13,943 nucleotides of DNA from Deltaproteobacteria bacterium (GCA_011051925.1 DRKE01000147.1:1-13943); one strand, 5' to 3'. Counted from the stretch's first letter, positions 7,801 to 13,563 are shown. Numbers and translations are program-made. Notes: generated by a model not told the origin, from the sequence alone.

Positions 7801-9250
7801 GTAGCAGGGATGCGGGCAGGATGTCGCTCACGGGCTTTTCGACCGTGCTGTAGCTCGCCTCCCAGATGCCGGGAAAACCGCCGTCGTGGAAGACGGTCGG
7901 GCCCGCACCCGAGGAGAGGTCGGGCAGGATCTGGCTGAAATCCGCCCGCGGGCGGACGACCATGAGGTTCCGAAGAGCGGCCGACCAGGCTGGATCCTCC
8001 TGGAAGGTCGAGCAGAAGCCGTTGTCGATGAACTCCTGGCCGCAGTCCTGATAGTGGGGGCCCATGTTGAGTTCGACCCGGACCGCTTCGGGCGCGCTCG
8101 CGTCTCCGAGGGGAAAGGTCGCGCCCCCCTTGATGAGATCGGGAAGGCCGTCGCCGTTCACGTCCCCGATCCGAACGGGGGGACGACCGGACTGCCAGCT
8201 TCCCGCATAGGGCACGACGTATTCCGGCGTCTTCTCGAATTTCGAGAAGCGTCCGGTCAGGCCGTCGTCCTTCGAGTCCGTGTATTCGAACTCGCGGCGC
8301 GGAAGTCCCGTGCAGCTGCTGATCTCCCCCGTGCAGTCGCTTCCGAAGACCTGGACCCAGGAGAGCCGCGAGCGACCGGTCGTGTAGTCGATCCCTGGAA
8401 GCGCGTATCCGAACGCATAACGGCGCACGAGCGCACCGAAACTCGATACCTGGATCTCCGTCAGTCGCCGCGTGATCCGACGCTCCACGCCACCCGGAAA
8501 ATCATGGATCGGATCGGGACGCGCTTCTCCGAAAATGAAATCGACCTGGCGTTTTCCGGAGGCCTTCGAGGCACCCGCGCCCCAGGTCATCCGAAGGGGA
8601 TAGCGCGTCCCCGGATCCGTCGTGTCGTCATACGTGATGAAGACGCGATTTCCGAAGGGATCCTCGATCTCGGACAGGAACCAGCGCGCGATGCCCCCGC
8701 GCGACTCGATCCGCGCGTCCGGGTCGACGCCGTAGCGGAAGATCGTGCCGTTCGGATCGATCACCTGCCAGCTTCCCGAGGCGGGCATGAATTCGATCCG
8801 CTGGAAGGTTTCGATGAAGGGGTGGTAGCGATTCGTCGTGCCGTCCCGCGTGAGAAGCTGTCCGTCGAGCTCGAAGCGGCTGCAATTCGCGGGATCGGGC
8901 ACGCCGAAGCGCGCGCTGCAGGCGATCTCGCTCAGCGTGAGGTTCCAACCGATTCCGAAGGGCCCATCTCCGTTCCGGCTCGAATAGTCGAGACTCAGGA
9001 CCGGTGCGAGGCCCCCGGGTCCCGGCGGGACTTCGATCGGGATCCGGTAGTTCGCCGCACCGGTATTCGCCGTGACCGTCGAGTCCGAGGGCATCGCATC
9101 GCCGGGTACGGGCATGGCCGCTGCCGGCGACGGGCCCAGGAGCGAAGCGAGGATCGCGCAGGCCAGCGACCCGAGCGCGACGCGTCCCGGAAGGAGAGGG
9201 ACGCGGACCGTGTTTTCCCGCGCTGGGCCATTCGTCGTCGATTGCATCAT
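1847..9250 (-). CDS. SpvB/FG-GAP/Rhs-repeat protein, Tc toxin B-C-like fusion with signal peptide
   Basis: 2,467 residues. Order seen: Sec signal peptide (1-45, hydrophobic core about 24-40, cleavage likely after SPAAA). SpvB-type domain (about 55-330; ANTGAANYRIPIEVPPGPGG, GDGPFGIGWNLTL). Six DxNxDGxxD calcium-type FG-GAP/VCBS motifs near residues 363, 516, 662, 802, 899 and 966. TcdB middle-type region (about 1000-1130, with TYRYGHPRF and SELGFRIVEET). YD/Rhs repeats (about 1295-1985; examples YDDYGRV, YDLLGRI, YDDLGNL). Hydrophobic insert (2030-2105). Rhs core (2114-2219; ISDPLGSS, SRWYDPASGRF, YSYVENNP). Unrecognised 248-residue tail ending in a Gly/Ala-rich hydrophobic stretch (2403-2467). 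Tc B plus C subunits are about 1,450 and 950 residues, so total length fits a B-C fusion. Family knowledge: Rhs repeats build a hollow shell around a cleaved C-terminal effector. No TcA gene is visible. Tandem ATGs at 9250 and 9247 follow GGGGGA with about 8 nt spacing. Surface or secreted location and toxin role are inferred. Confidence 0.93.
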   Translation of the reverse strand: MMQSTTNGPARENTVRVPLLPGRVALGSLACAILASLLGPSPAAAMPVPGDAMPSDSTVTANTGAANYRIPIEVPPGPGGLAPVLSLDYSSRNGDGPFGIGWNLTLSEIACSARFGVPDPANCSRFELDGQLLTRDGTTNRYHPFIETFQRIEFMPASGSWQVIDPNGTIFRYGVDPDARIESRGGIARWFLSEIEDPFGNRVFITYDDTTDPGTRYPLRMTWGAGASKASGKRQVDFIFGEARPDPIHDFPGGVERRITRRLTEIQVSSFGALVRRYAFGYALPGIDYTTGRSRLSWVQVFGSDCTGEISSCTGLPRREFEYTDSKDDGLTGRFSKFEKTPEYVVPYAGSWQSGRPPVRIGDVNGDGLPDLIKGGATFPLGDASAPEAVRVELNMGPHYQDCGQEFIDNGFCSTFQEDPAWSAALRNLMVVRPRADFSQILPDLSSGAGPTVFHDGGFPGIWEASYSTVEKPVSDILPASLLRPDSRQSAGAIVSQTPGVSQTGWIEGQGRLFLADLDADGLADLVVSVRLSGVDKVLAADGTPIPPSAVQREPGIEVRMVYRNTGDPAVGWVADPDLAAGLPAFGIVQFESGYGTESKLPFAPSEAPALISQAIQFTGGAIGPGPCGVRGLAGGPTPVAGQLHLSPDVCLNYVNLDPRFRDFNGDGFLDLMVLELDDPEALYQGFMDNATGTFYRGAGAPELPNNLARSRVYLQVPNAAPGEDRWVRAPRFDLPAVPFQTVGSGGFAPTGSVAYHPFAHSQPMSLDPLHVRANYCPGFLGIPNWEYCAPLSFNTNLGIRLADLNRDGLTDLVWSRQHQFTDVEQYPEFPVIAEGVLLNTGTGWCSSVPEMAVHVESACPDAAIYYPPKNSWPTLPGVPNGFAFWDHPDSGMQTGQLADLNADGYLDYIQTHTNPNRPGREAWIFDPAGASRPVPDMWIKDPRYDLDIDYDLIGDLYLETIGLAVVDIDGDGAADIVGDSLKGPASDPTPVPQAFVSKSTHSDLLKLVRNGTGGQLAIRYASAILQRDGTAGGLEEEAEADAQALGEALGATALADSVRWDSGPVVREIRIAGPNRAPDPDLPGTAFGPPTTYRYGHPRFCTKSRSELGFRIVEETRPGGEVVTRHFHQLHGRAGRTSSVVVSEDGIDVHRYEEDWEIRPAVPADLPGSIADPEVHVGRLVETRSMNLYPDGGRGALLRRRFEYDDAYGYNFVERTVETRPTGTLATLRVPDSDPAASIFGLVAEEKRFGRETAAFGDLDFLEHTLTSHFLGRPAMVTRRTKARDAGGPGASQSESFEYDAWGNLTRHVVHGSEGDRITDYCFDGDAQGGDDADWCPDLAQTAVVQDSHSVRVGIRDALGGIVEEIPDPVFATIVETHSSYSDEPSSRVELDPFGRPTQTWVAGDGSDWIRTSRTVYDDSSFETPVLDRFLYPEADSADDDAIWSSIVSDGFGGTWKEIGETPSGFVARLTYHDPANRTLRQSLPTSCADETCSGRTGAVEAFASLVRTDAIGRPLRSDTPDGVSVFAYSWRVKRQGPGALGGIFDSVLEKNGKGDLVRRAFDGERIGWIEECGHSLDPETVDIRSAGCTGSGSTVTHYEYEATGELSMIHDPRSAPPFDDPGHVLRYHYDTRGRVVRIEDPDLSGSGETRTSYDDYGRVASTTNARRQQRSFVHDPLGRLTRISTPTGETDYTLVYRPGEKRAGIDSSDDYQRTISFDGLGRVARERMAVRNASGLLQEFHTDYSYDLLGRITRILHPAKHYSVFGWEDTAVRYEYVRGFLDQVCEPGSASDCDSAEKRYVSAVGFDDLGQPISISHPGGVRSFEYDPATLRLVRDGFSSATYQYSKSYDERDGLGNILSTSGFETATPALDMNDSYSYDRRNRVERWSKEGIEYTFAYDDLGNLTRHADEGQVYSDPARPHAITRRDLPSPIDYGYDDDGNVVSILGGAQPQYFGFDSANRLVCQGRSPSSCDTRIAYDVNGKRIAEYAGSSGLFSAHIGDTFLYENDRVSSMASVEILLGGKRIALKRFRPKLRPSSASLFAFRVPRNLLAGGAGGLVFLLIVCCARGGVFLAIRLRPLRASMALTAAGSLFIPSIATAGVPSNASLPDYYWEISDPLGSSSVMLDEEGGRLRHQTFTPFGRVHGETGIGLRTWFAGHRRDDRSGLIYMKSRWYDPASGRFLSIDPLVRSAFHPQSTNGYSYVENNPVNQTDSSGMSLDWPGPSGRPFIFQMHGLGWVDSTTITLKITNKKTGATITRSKTTHSGSIAGGTAGLGQGAIDAIGRRSGSGGGSLSGSGDPIDPFAGAEKFPPVIGKRSASHGPAELDRLFNAPGVEQFPTVTPQSYANFVAHANAGNRSPSPASPMDPTPPPNMGLGTGPRAKGLADALRSLVAAPGPGNPTVLAIMGAGALISGAGALLTALAVGLGFGTVIGVSAAGLAILGVGLLAIGTAELVLARRARGS

Positions 9251-9465
9251 CGGAAGTTCCCCCGGCTGGGCGCGATCGGGCGATCGGCGATTCGATCTGT
9301 CCGGAAGCGCGATCGCGATTCGGAAACCAGCCTAAGGAAGGCGGTCGGTCCGGGATGTCAGGATTCCATCAAGTTCCGTGTGAACCGGCGGGTGGCTGTT
9401 TCCCGCGTTCGGAATCCGCCTAGCATGACGCTCGTGCCGATCGCACGGATCGACGGTCGCCGAGT

Positions 9466-9509
9466 GCCGGGTCTCGGGCGCCGAGCACCGCGCGCCGGGT
9501 CTCGGGCGC
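9466..9509 (+). repeat. 16 bp direct repeat, two copies, upstream of lnt-like gene
   Basis: GCCGGGTCTCGGGCGC occurs at 9466-9481 and again, without mismatch, at 9494-9509. The period is 28 bp, so the copies lie on nearly the same helix face only if the local twist differs from 10.5 bp per turn (28 bp is about 2.7 turns). It may be a slippage product or a protein-binding site. Confidence 0.75.
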
Positions 9510-9513
9510 TGAA

Positions 9514-9549
9514 ATGGAGGCGGAAATGGAGACGGAAACGGAGACGGCG
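9514..9549 (+). repeat. 12 bp tandem repeat (three copies) carrying Shine-Dalgarno-like GGAG motifs
   Basis: Three degenerate copies run head to tail: ATGGAGGCGGAA (9514-9525), ATGGAGACGGAA (9526-9537) and ACGGAGACGGCG (9538-9549). Each contains GGAG. The last GGAG (9540-9543) lies 7 nt before the ATG at 9551, so this repeat supplies the ribosome binding site that decides the lnt start. The repeat-borne ATGs at 9514 and 9526 are in a different frame. Confidence 0.75.
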
Positions 9550-9550
9550 G

Positions 9551-11443
9551 ATGGCAGGTCATGACCGGCGAAGGGCGGACGACCGATCGCGTGCGGATCC
9601 AGGGGTGGCCGGGCGCTGGATCTCGGTGCTCGCGAGTGCCGGGTTGCTTTCACGGGCACAGGCGGAGGGTGGCCTCGGCTTTCTCGCCTGGTTCGCCCTG
9701 GTTCCGTGGTGGCTCGGGATGGGTCGCGCGGGGCCCCTCGAGGCCCCCCTCGCGGGTGCCGTCCTCGCGCTCGTCCATGTCGGGCTCAGCGCCGGTTGGC
9801 TGGTCGAGGCCTTCGCGTCCCAGGGCGCCGGGCCGATCCGCGCGGTGCTCGGCACGCTTTTCGTCGGACTCGTGGCGAAGGGATGGATGTTCGCCGGGAC
9901 CGGCTGGCTCGTCTGGCGGACCCGGCGACGTCCCCTCGGCGTCCGCATCCTCGCTCCGTCGCTCGCTTTCGGGGCGGCCGAATGGGGGTCGGAGAGGGCA
10001 TGCTGGGGGCTGCCTCTCCTCCTGTTGGGTCATTCACAGCCGCCGGAATCCGGTGTGGCGCAACTCGCATCCCTGGTCGGCGTTCCCGGACTTTCGGCGC
10101 TTCTCCTGGCGGCCAACGGCGCGATGGCGAACGGTCTCGCGGGCGGACGCTTCGAGAGGCGATGGGCCCTGGGCGTCGGTCTGGCGGGCCTCGTCCTGGC
10201 CGGGAGCGGATTCGCCGTCGCACGCGAATGGGTGGGAAGCCCCGGGGTCGTAGGCGCCGTCGCGGGCGATCGTCTGGCTTCCGGACCCTGTCGCCCGTTG
10301 CATCGCCCGCTCGGGGGCAGACCCCGAGCCGACGTGCGGTCCTTCCTGCTCGTCCAGACCGATCTTCCAGCCAACCATCGCTGGGATCCCGCCTATCATG
10401 CATGGGCGCTGGAGGCGGTCCTGCAGGAGACGCGTCGGGCGATTCCGGTCGGCGAGGCGATCGATCTCATCCTCTGGCCCGAAAGTCTTCTCGTCAGGGT
10501 CGAAACCGGGAAACGCTCCGAGAAACCGAATGACCCTGCTACCCGTCGGCTACGGGACGCCGTCGATGGCTGGAACGTGCCCGTCGTCGGGGGACTGCTG
10601 CGTGCAGCGCCGGATGCCGGACCGGGGCGCTATCGGAATTCGGTCGGCTGGTGGAGTCCCGGGGTCGGATTGCGCGACACGGTCGACAAGGTTCGCGCGA
10701 TCCCCCTGGTCGAATCGGGCCGCTCCTTTCCGGGACGGTCGATCCTGCAGGCCCTGCTCTTCGGAACGGAGTCGGGGCCCAGGGTCGCCGAAACGTCGAA
10801 GGGCCGGGCGCTTCACGGTGAGTTCACGCTCTCGCCGATCCTCTGCTTCGAAGTCCTCTTCCCGGGTCTCGTCGCCGGCCGGCGCGACCCGGAGAGCGTG
10901 GCCCTCGTCGTCCTGGCCGATTCGAGCTGGCTCGATGCGGGCGTCGTCGAAGTCCTCGAGCGACAGCTCGAGCGCGTCGCGGCCTACCGCGCGATCGAAG
11001 CGCGTCTGCCCCTCCTGCGCGTTTCGAATGGCGGCTCGAGCCTCGTCCTGGACCGCTTCGGCCGCCGCGTCGCCCGGCTTCCCGCGCGCACGACAGGCCA
11101 TCTTCTCGTCGAGCTGGGCGGGGTCGGCGCGGAGGTCGGCGCCCGCGTGTGTCCTCGGGTGGGCGAGGAAGGGGGCGAAGAAAGGGGGCGAGAAAGGTCG
11201 CCGAGAACGGGGCGAGCCAGGGGGCGAGAAGGTCGGGGTGATCGGGACGCGAGGGGCGGAAACGTGGATCCCCGATGTGGATTCGAACCACAATTCACAG
11301 ATTCAGAGTCTGTTGTCCTGCCGTTAGACGATCGGGGATCACGTCGTGGGCCCGTTTTGTACCCGACCCCGGGGCCCGGCTCAAGGTCGAAGAGGCCGGA
11401 TCGCGCTCTGGGCGGGGAATCGGCCGTCCAGGCCCCGGGATGA
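9551..11443 (+). CDS. lnt: Apolipoprotein N-acyltransferase-like protein with abnormal C-terminal tail
   Basis: 630 residues as read. The enzyme adds the third acyl chain to the N-terminal Cys of lipoproteins in the inner membrane. Seen: an N-terminal membrane part (about 20-240, including FLAWFALVPWWLGM and VAQLASLVGVPGLSALLL), then a CN-hydrolase domain beginning at FLLVQTDLP. The catalytic triad is complete: Glu311 in LILWPES, Lys380 in VDKVRAIPLVE, Cys432 in SPILCFEVLFP. Spacing of 69 and 52 residues nearly equals E. coli Lnt (E267, K335, C387). The recognisable domain ends near residue 533. The last ~97 residues are Arg/Gly/Glu-rich repeat sequence followed by the translated antisense strand of a tRNA gene. 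The usual C-terminal membrane helix is missing. Start ATG 9551 is chosen for GGAG 7 nt upstream; the plus frame is open far upstream, but that is the antisense shadow of the Rhs gene. Confidence 0.85.
   Translation: MAGHDRRRADDRSRADPGVAGRWISVLASAGLLSRAQAEGGLGFLAWFALVPWWLGMGRAGPLEAPLAGAVLALVHVGLSAGWLVEAFASQGAGPIRAVLGTLFVGLVAKGWMFAGTGWLVWRTRRRPLGVRILAPSLAFGAAEWGSERACWGLPLLLLGHSQPPESGVAQLASLVGVPGLSALLLAANGAMANGLAGGRFERRWALGVGLAGLVLAGSGFAVAREWVGSPGVVGAVAGDRLASGPCRPLHRPLGGRPRADVRSFLLVQTDLPANHRWDPAYHAWALEAVLQETRRAIPVGEAIDLILWPESLLVRVETGKRSEKPNDPATRRLRDAVDGWNVPVVGGLLRAAPDAGPGRYRNSVGWWSPGVGLRDTVDKVRAIPLVESGRSFPGRSILQALLFGTESGPRVAETSKGRALHGEFTLSPILCFEVLFPGLVAGRRDPESVALVVLADSSWLDAGVVEVLERQLERVAAYRAIEARLPLLRVSNGGSSLVLDRFGRRVARLPARTTGHLLVELGGVGAEVGARVCPRVGEEGGEERGRERSPRTGRARGREGRGDRDARGGNVDPRCGFEPQFTDSESVVLPLDDRGSRRGPVLYPTPGPGSRSKRPDRALGGESAVQAPG
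11161..11240 (+). repeat. Degenerate purine-rich repeat in the lnt tail; C-rich, G-poor on the tRNA strand
   Basis: Imperfect units around GGGGGCGAGAA recur at 11171-11183, 11184-11195, 11209-11220 and 11220-11230. By my count the plus strand of these 80 bases holds 45 G, 20 A, 12 C and 3 T. RNA made from the minus strand would therefore be about 56% C and 15% G, the composition typical of Rho-utilisation regions, directly downstream of the tRNA-Gln gene. A short GGCGA/TCGCC hairpin sits inside (about 11187-11202). Confidence 0.65.
11265..11338 (-). tRNA. tRNA-Gln (anticodon CUG), CCA encoded
   Basis: The minus strand folds as a 74 nt cloverleaf. Acceptor TCCCCGA pairs perfectly with TCGGGGA. 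D-arm GTCT/GGAC encloses the 7 nt loop AACGGCA. Anticodon stem ACAGA/TCTGT holds loop CTCTGAA with anticodon CTG (reads CAG, Gln). The variable loop is 4 nt; T-arm TGTGG/CCACA holds TTCGAAT; then discriminator T and encoded CCA. The first pair is U1-A72, which family knowledge links to recognition by GlnRS and by the GatCAB amidotransferase. The discriminator base is U rather than the G73 usual in E. coli tRNA-Gln. The gene lies entirely inside, and antisense to, the 3' part of the lnt reading frame. Confidence 0.95.
11356..11384 (-). promoter_or_regulatory. Candidate sigma70-type promoter for tRNA-Gln
   Basis: On the minus strand TTGAGC (11384-11379) and TACAAA (11361-11356) are separated by exactly 17 bp and match the -35 and -10 consensus at four of six positions each. 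The -10 ends 17 bp before the mature tRNA 5' end, giving a leader of roughly 10 nt. TTGAGC and TACAAA stand out in a very GC-rich spacer. Confidence 0.55.
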
Positions 11444-11634
11444 ACAAGGAAGAGAGCCCCAGGGGGCATGGGTGAGGGGGGAAGGCGCGGTGGGGACGCG
11501 CATCGGGTCGTGGGTGTCCGGGCCCGATGAGCTTTCGTAGACTCGCCTTCCGTTCCAGATCCGCCGGACCGGGGCGTCCGGCGGCCGCTTCTCGCGCCGA
11601 CCACCGCGCGGACCCTTCGAGGAGAACGCCCGCC

Positions 11635-12432
11635 ATGCCCGCCGTCATCGTCCAGAAAGAAGACCACATCCTGAGCGTCATCCTGAACCGGCCCGAGAAG
11701 AAGAATTGCGTCAATTCCGAGGTGATGTGCCGGCTCTACGACGCCTGGGTCGAACTCGATTCCGACCCCGAACTCCGGGTCGCGATCCTGACCGGGACCG
11801 GCGACACGTTCTGTGCGGGAATGGATCTGTCCGAGATCCCGAAGCTCCAGGCGGGCAAGCCCGAGAACGAGTGGATGGAACGCGTCATGAGCGAGCCGGC
11901 GATCATGATGGGATGCTGGTTGAAGACCTATCGGCCGACGAAGCCGGTGATTCTCGCGGCCGAGGGGTTCGCGCGGGCGGGCGGAACCGAGATCCTGCAG
12001 GGGACGGACATCCGGGTGGCGGGGGAGAGCGCGATGTTCGGCGTGACCGAGGTCCAGCGTGGCCTTTTCCCGATGGCGGGGTCGGCGGTCCGGTTGCGGC
12101 GACAGATCCCCTACGCGATCGCGGCGGAGATGCTGCTCGCAGGCGAGGATCTGCCCGCGCGGCGTGCGTACGAACTCGGTCTGGTGAACCATGTCGTGCC
12201 CGACGGCCAGGCCTTCGCCCGGGCGATGGAGATCGCCCAGCGGATCGCGAGCAACGGTCCGCTCGCCGTTGCCGGCATCCTCGCCACGCTCCGCGCGACC
12301 GAGACCCTTTCCGAAGAAGAGGCCTTCAAGATCGAGATGGAACACGGCATGAAGGTCATGATGTCGAAGGACGCCGTCGAGGGGCCGAAGGCGTTTCTCG
12401 AAAAGCGGCCGCCGGTCTTTCGGGGGGAATGA
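11635..12432 (+). CDS. Crotonase / enoyl-CoA hydratase family protein
   Basis: 265 residues, normal length for a single-domain crotonase. The family binds acyl-CoA thioesters in an oxyanion hole; hydratases add water to 2-enoyl-CoA in beta-oxidation-type pathways in the cytoplasm. Seen: first oxyanion motif GDTFCAGMDLSEIP (Cys60-Ala-Gly62), second region ARAGGTEIL, and acidic residues Glu119 and Glu139. Their 20-residue spacing equals the catalytic Glu144/Glu164 pair of rat mitochondrial hydratase, so a true hydratase activity is plausible. The C-terminal helix region ends in FLEKRPPVFRG, usual for the family. Start ATG 11635 follows GAGGAGA (11619-11625); an in-frame ATG at 11527 would add a low-complexity leader. 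It stands alone on its strand and converges with the oxidoreductase gene 54 bp away. Substrate unknown. Confidence 0.93.
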   Translation: MPAVIVQKEDHILSVILNRPEKKNCVNSEVMCRLYDAWVELDSDPELRVAILTGTGDTFCAGMDLSEIPKLQAGKPENEWMERVMSEPAIMMGCWLKTYRPTKPVILAAEGFARAGGTEILQGTDIRVAGESAMFGVTEVQRGLFPMAGSAVRLRRQIPYAIAAEMLLAGEDLPARRAYELGLVNHVVPDGQAFARAMEIAQRIASNGPLAVAGILATLRATETLSEEEAFKIEMEHGMKVMMSKDAVEGPKAFLEKRPPVFRGE

Positions 12433-12433
12433 C

Positions 12434-12478
12434 GGGGGAGCTCAGGCCGGTCGTGCGTGCCGGCGGGCTGCATCCCCC
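12434..12478. terminator. Nested hairpin between convergent crotonase and oxidoreductase genes (candidate)
   Basis: GGGGG (12434-12438) pairs with CCCCC (12474-12478), AGC (12439-12441) with GCT (12467-12469), and GCCGG (12446-12450) with CCGGC (12460-12464) around a 9 nt loop. The structure fills most of the 54 bp gap between two convergent stop codons. No T-run follows on either strand, so intrinsic termination is uncertain. Confidence 0.3.
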
Positions 12479-12486
12479 ATCCCGGG

Positions 12487-13563
12487 TCATTCGCGTTCGA
12501 GATCCGTCCGGACACAGCCTGGCAAGCTCAGCACGAAATCCCCGCCGAAGGCCGTCGAAGGCGTCTGGAAGCCGGTGGGGGCCTCTCCTGCGGCCACACG
12601 CCGCGCACACTCGACGGCGGCAACGGGCGTGAGGGCGTAGCCGCTCGGTGTCTCGAGAAGGGTTCGGGCGAGCTGGTCGCCCGGTCCTTCGACTTCGGCG
12701 AGCAGGAGCGCGCGGGTTCCGTTTCGAACGCGCGCCTCGGGACCCTCGGGCATCGCCTCGACACGCGCCTTCAGGAATCGCTGGACCGCGGGTCGTCGCA
12801 GGAGAGGCGCCGCGAAGCGGCTCGCCTTCAGGAGAGCCGGCATGCGTCCCGACAGGATCAGGTAGACCTCGATCTCGGGAATGCCCGTCGAATGGAAGGC
12901 CGTCGCGACGTCGCCCCAGGGCATGGCGACCCCGCGCGTCGGGCCGGCACCGAAATCGAAATGGCGTTCGAGGCTTCCGGGCGGACGGGTTTCGAGGATT
13001 CCGTTCCGCCGGATGATCAGCCCCCGGCCCAGCGATTCGATCGCGGTCCTTGCCGTCCCCCGCGACACGCCGCCATCCATGCCCGCGATGGCGAGGCGAA
13101 GGCGCGAGGGTTCCTCGATCTGCGCAGCGGTCCAGGCGGCCAGGCAATCGCTCGGCACGATGTCGAAGCCGACCCCGGGTAGCAGCGTGAGTCCCGCCTT
13201 CTTCGCTTCGGCGTCGCGGCGGGCGATCGCCTCGAAGACGGTGATTTCGCCCGTCACGTCGAGATAGTGGGTCCCGGCCTCGAGGCAGGCGTCGAGCATC
13301 GGCCGCGCGGTTTCGGAGAAGGGCCCGGCGACGTGAAGGACGGCCGCGAAGTCTTCGAGGAGAGCCCGAAGTCTCGAGCGGTCGGAGAGCACGACGGCGC
13401 GGGTCTCGAAGCCGGTCGTTTCACCGATCGCCTTCAGCCGGTCGGGATCGCGCCCGGCGAGCACGGCGTCGAGCCCCCGACGTGCGGCCTCGGCCGCCAC
13501 GAGTCGGCCCGTGTACCCCGTCGCGCCGTAGATGAGGATTCGCTCCGATCTTGCATGGGACAC
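12487..13563 (-). CDS. Saccharopine dehydrogenase-like / trans-acting enoyl reductase family oxidoreductase
   Basis: 358 residues. Seen: N-terminal Rossmann motif GATGYTG (13-19) directly after a beta-strand ILIY, LAGRDPDRL as second-strand nucleotide-binding turn, HVAGPF (77-82), GTHYLDVTGE (97-106) and GFDIVPSD (132-139). These features fit the saccharopine dehydrogenase NADP-binding family, and the GFDxxPSD block resembles mycobacterial trans-acting enoyl reductases such as Rv2953. True lysine-pathway saccharopine dehydrogenase is unlikely. No signal peptide or membrane helix. Start: no ATG fits; GTG 13563 has GAGGT eight bases upstream. A GTG at 13587 in frame is an alternative and would add VSHARSHA, part of a repeated VSHARS sequence caused by a short DNA duplication. 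It faces away from the alcohol dehydrogenase gene, sharing a 252 bp divergent control region. A reductive step in lipid or polyketide metabolism is inferred; the substrate is unknown. Confidence 0.85.
   Translation of the reverse strand: MSHARSERILIYGATGYTGRLVAAEAARRGLDAVLAGRDPDRLKAIGETTGFETRAVVLSDRSRLRALLEDFAAVLHVAGPFSETARPMLDACLEAGTHYLDVTGEITVFEAIARRDAEAKKAGLTLLPGVGFDIVPSDCLAAWTAAQIEEPSRLRLAIAGMDGGVSRGTARTAIESLGRGLIIRRNGILETRPPGSLERHFDFGAGPTRGVAMPWGDVATAFHSTGIPEIEVYLILSGRMPALLKASRFAAPLLRRPAVQRFLKARVEAMPEGPEARVRNGTRALLLAEVEGPGDQLARTLLETPSGYALTPVAAVECARRVAAGEAPTGFQTPSTAFGGDFVLSLPGCVRTDLERE

Larger units (their letters stand above)
9251..9550. other. Divergent intergenic region between the Rhs and lnt-like genes
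   Basis: This 300 bp region must hold the promoters of both outward-facing genes. I see no convincing -35/-10 pair for the Rhs gene. On the plus strand TAGCAT at 9421-9426 is a possible -10 without a good -35. The lnt-proximal half contains a 16 bp direct repeat and a 12 bp tandem repeat (listed separately). No additional gene is supportable here: an in-frame ATG at 9425 would only add an Arg-rich leader to the lnt-like protein and lacks a good ribosome binding site. Confidence 0.6.

Noticed and set aside
9280..9330. GATCG-rich palindromic stretch (GCGATCGC) as an origin or operator
   Set aside because: GATCG/CGATC words are common across this whole window, so local enrichment is not meaningful.
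7886..9550. Plus-strand frame open from 7886 into lnt, suggesting an lnt protein over 1,100 residues long
   Set aside because: The first 1.36 kb is antisense to the Rhs 5' end and has no Lnt-like sequence. ATG 9551 has the appropriate ribosome site and gives a normally sized membrane plus hydrolase part.
11265..11338. tRNA gene as a mobile-element attachment site
   Set aside because: No integrase gene and no second copy of the tRNA 3' end was seen in the window.
11509..11545. TAGACT at about 11538 as a promoter for the crotonase gene
   Set aside because: Only partial -10 similarity and no -35 at suitable spacing; indistinguishable from chance.
10984..12345. Minus-strand 453-codon frame across lnt 3' end, tRNA-Gln and crotonase
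   Set aside because: It crosses the tRNA gene and two real coding regions and has biased, domain-free composition.
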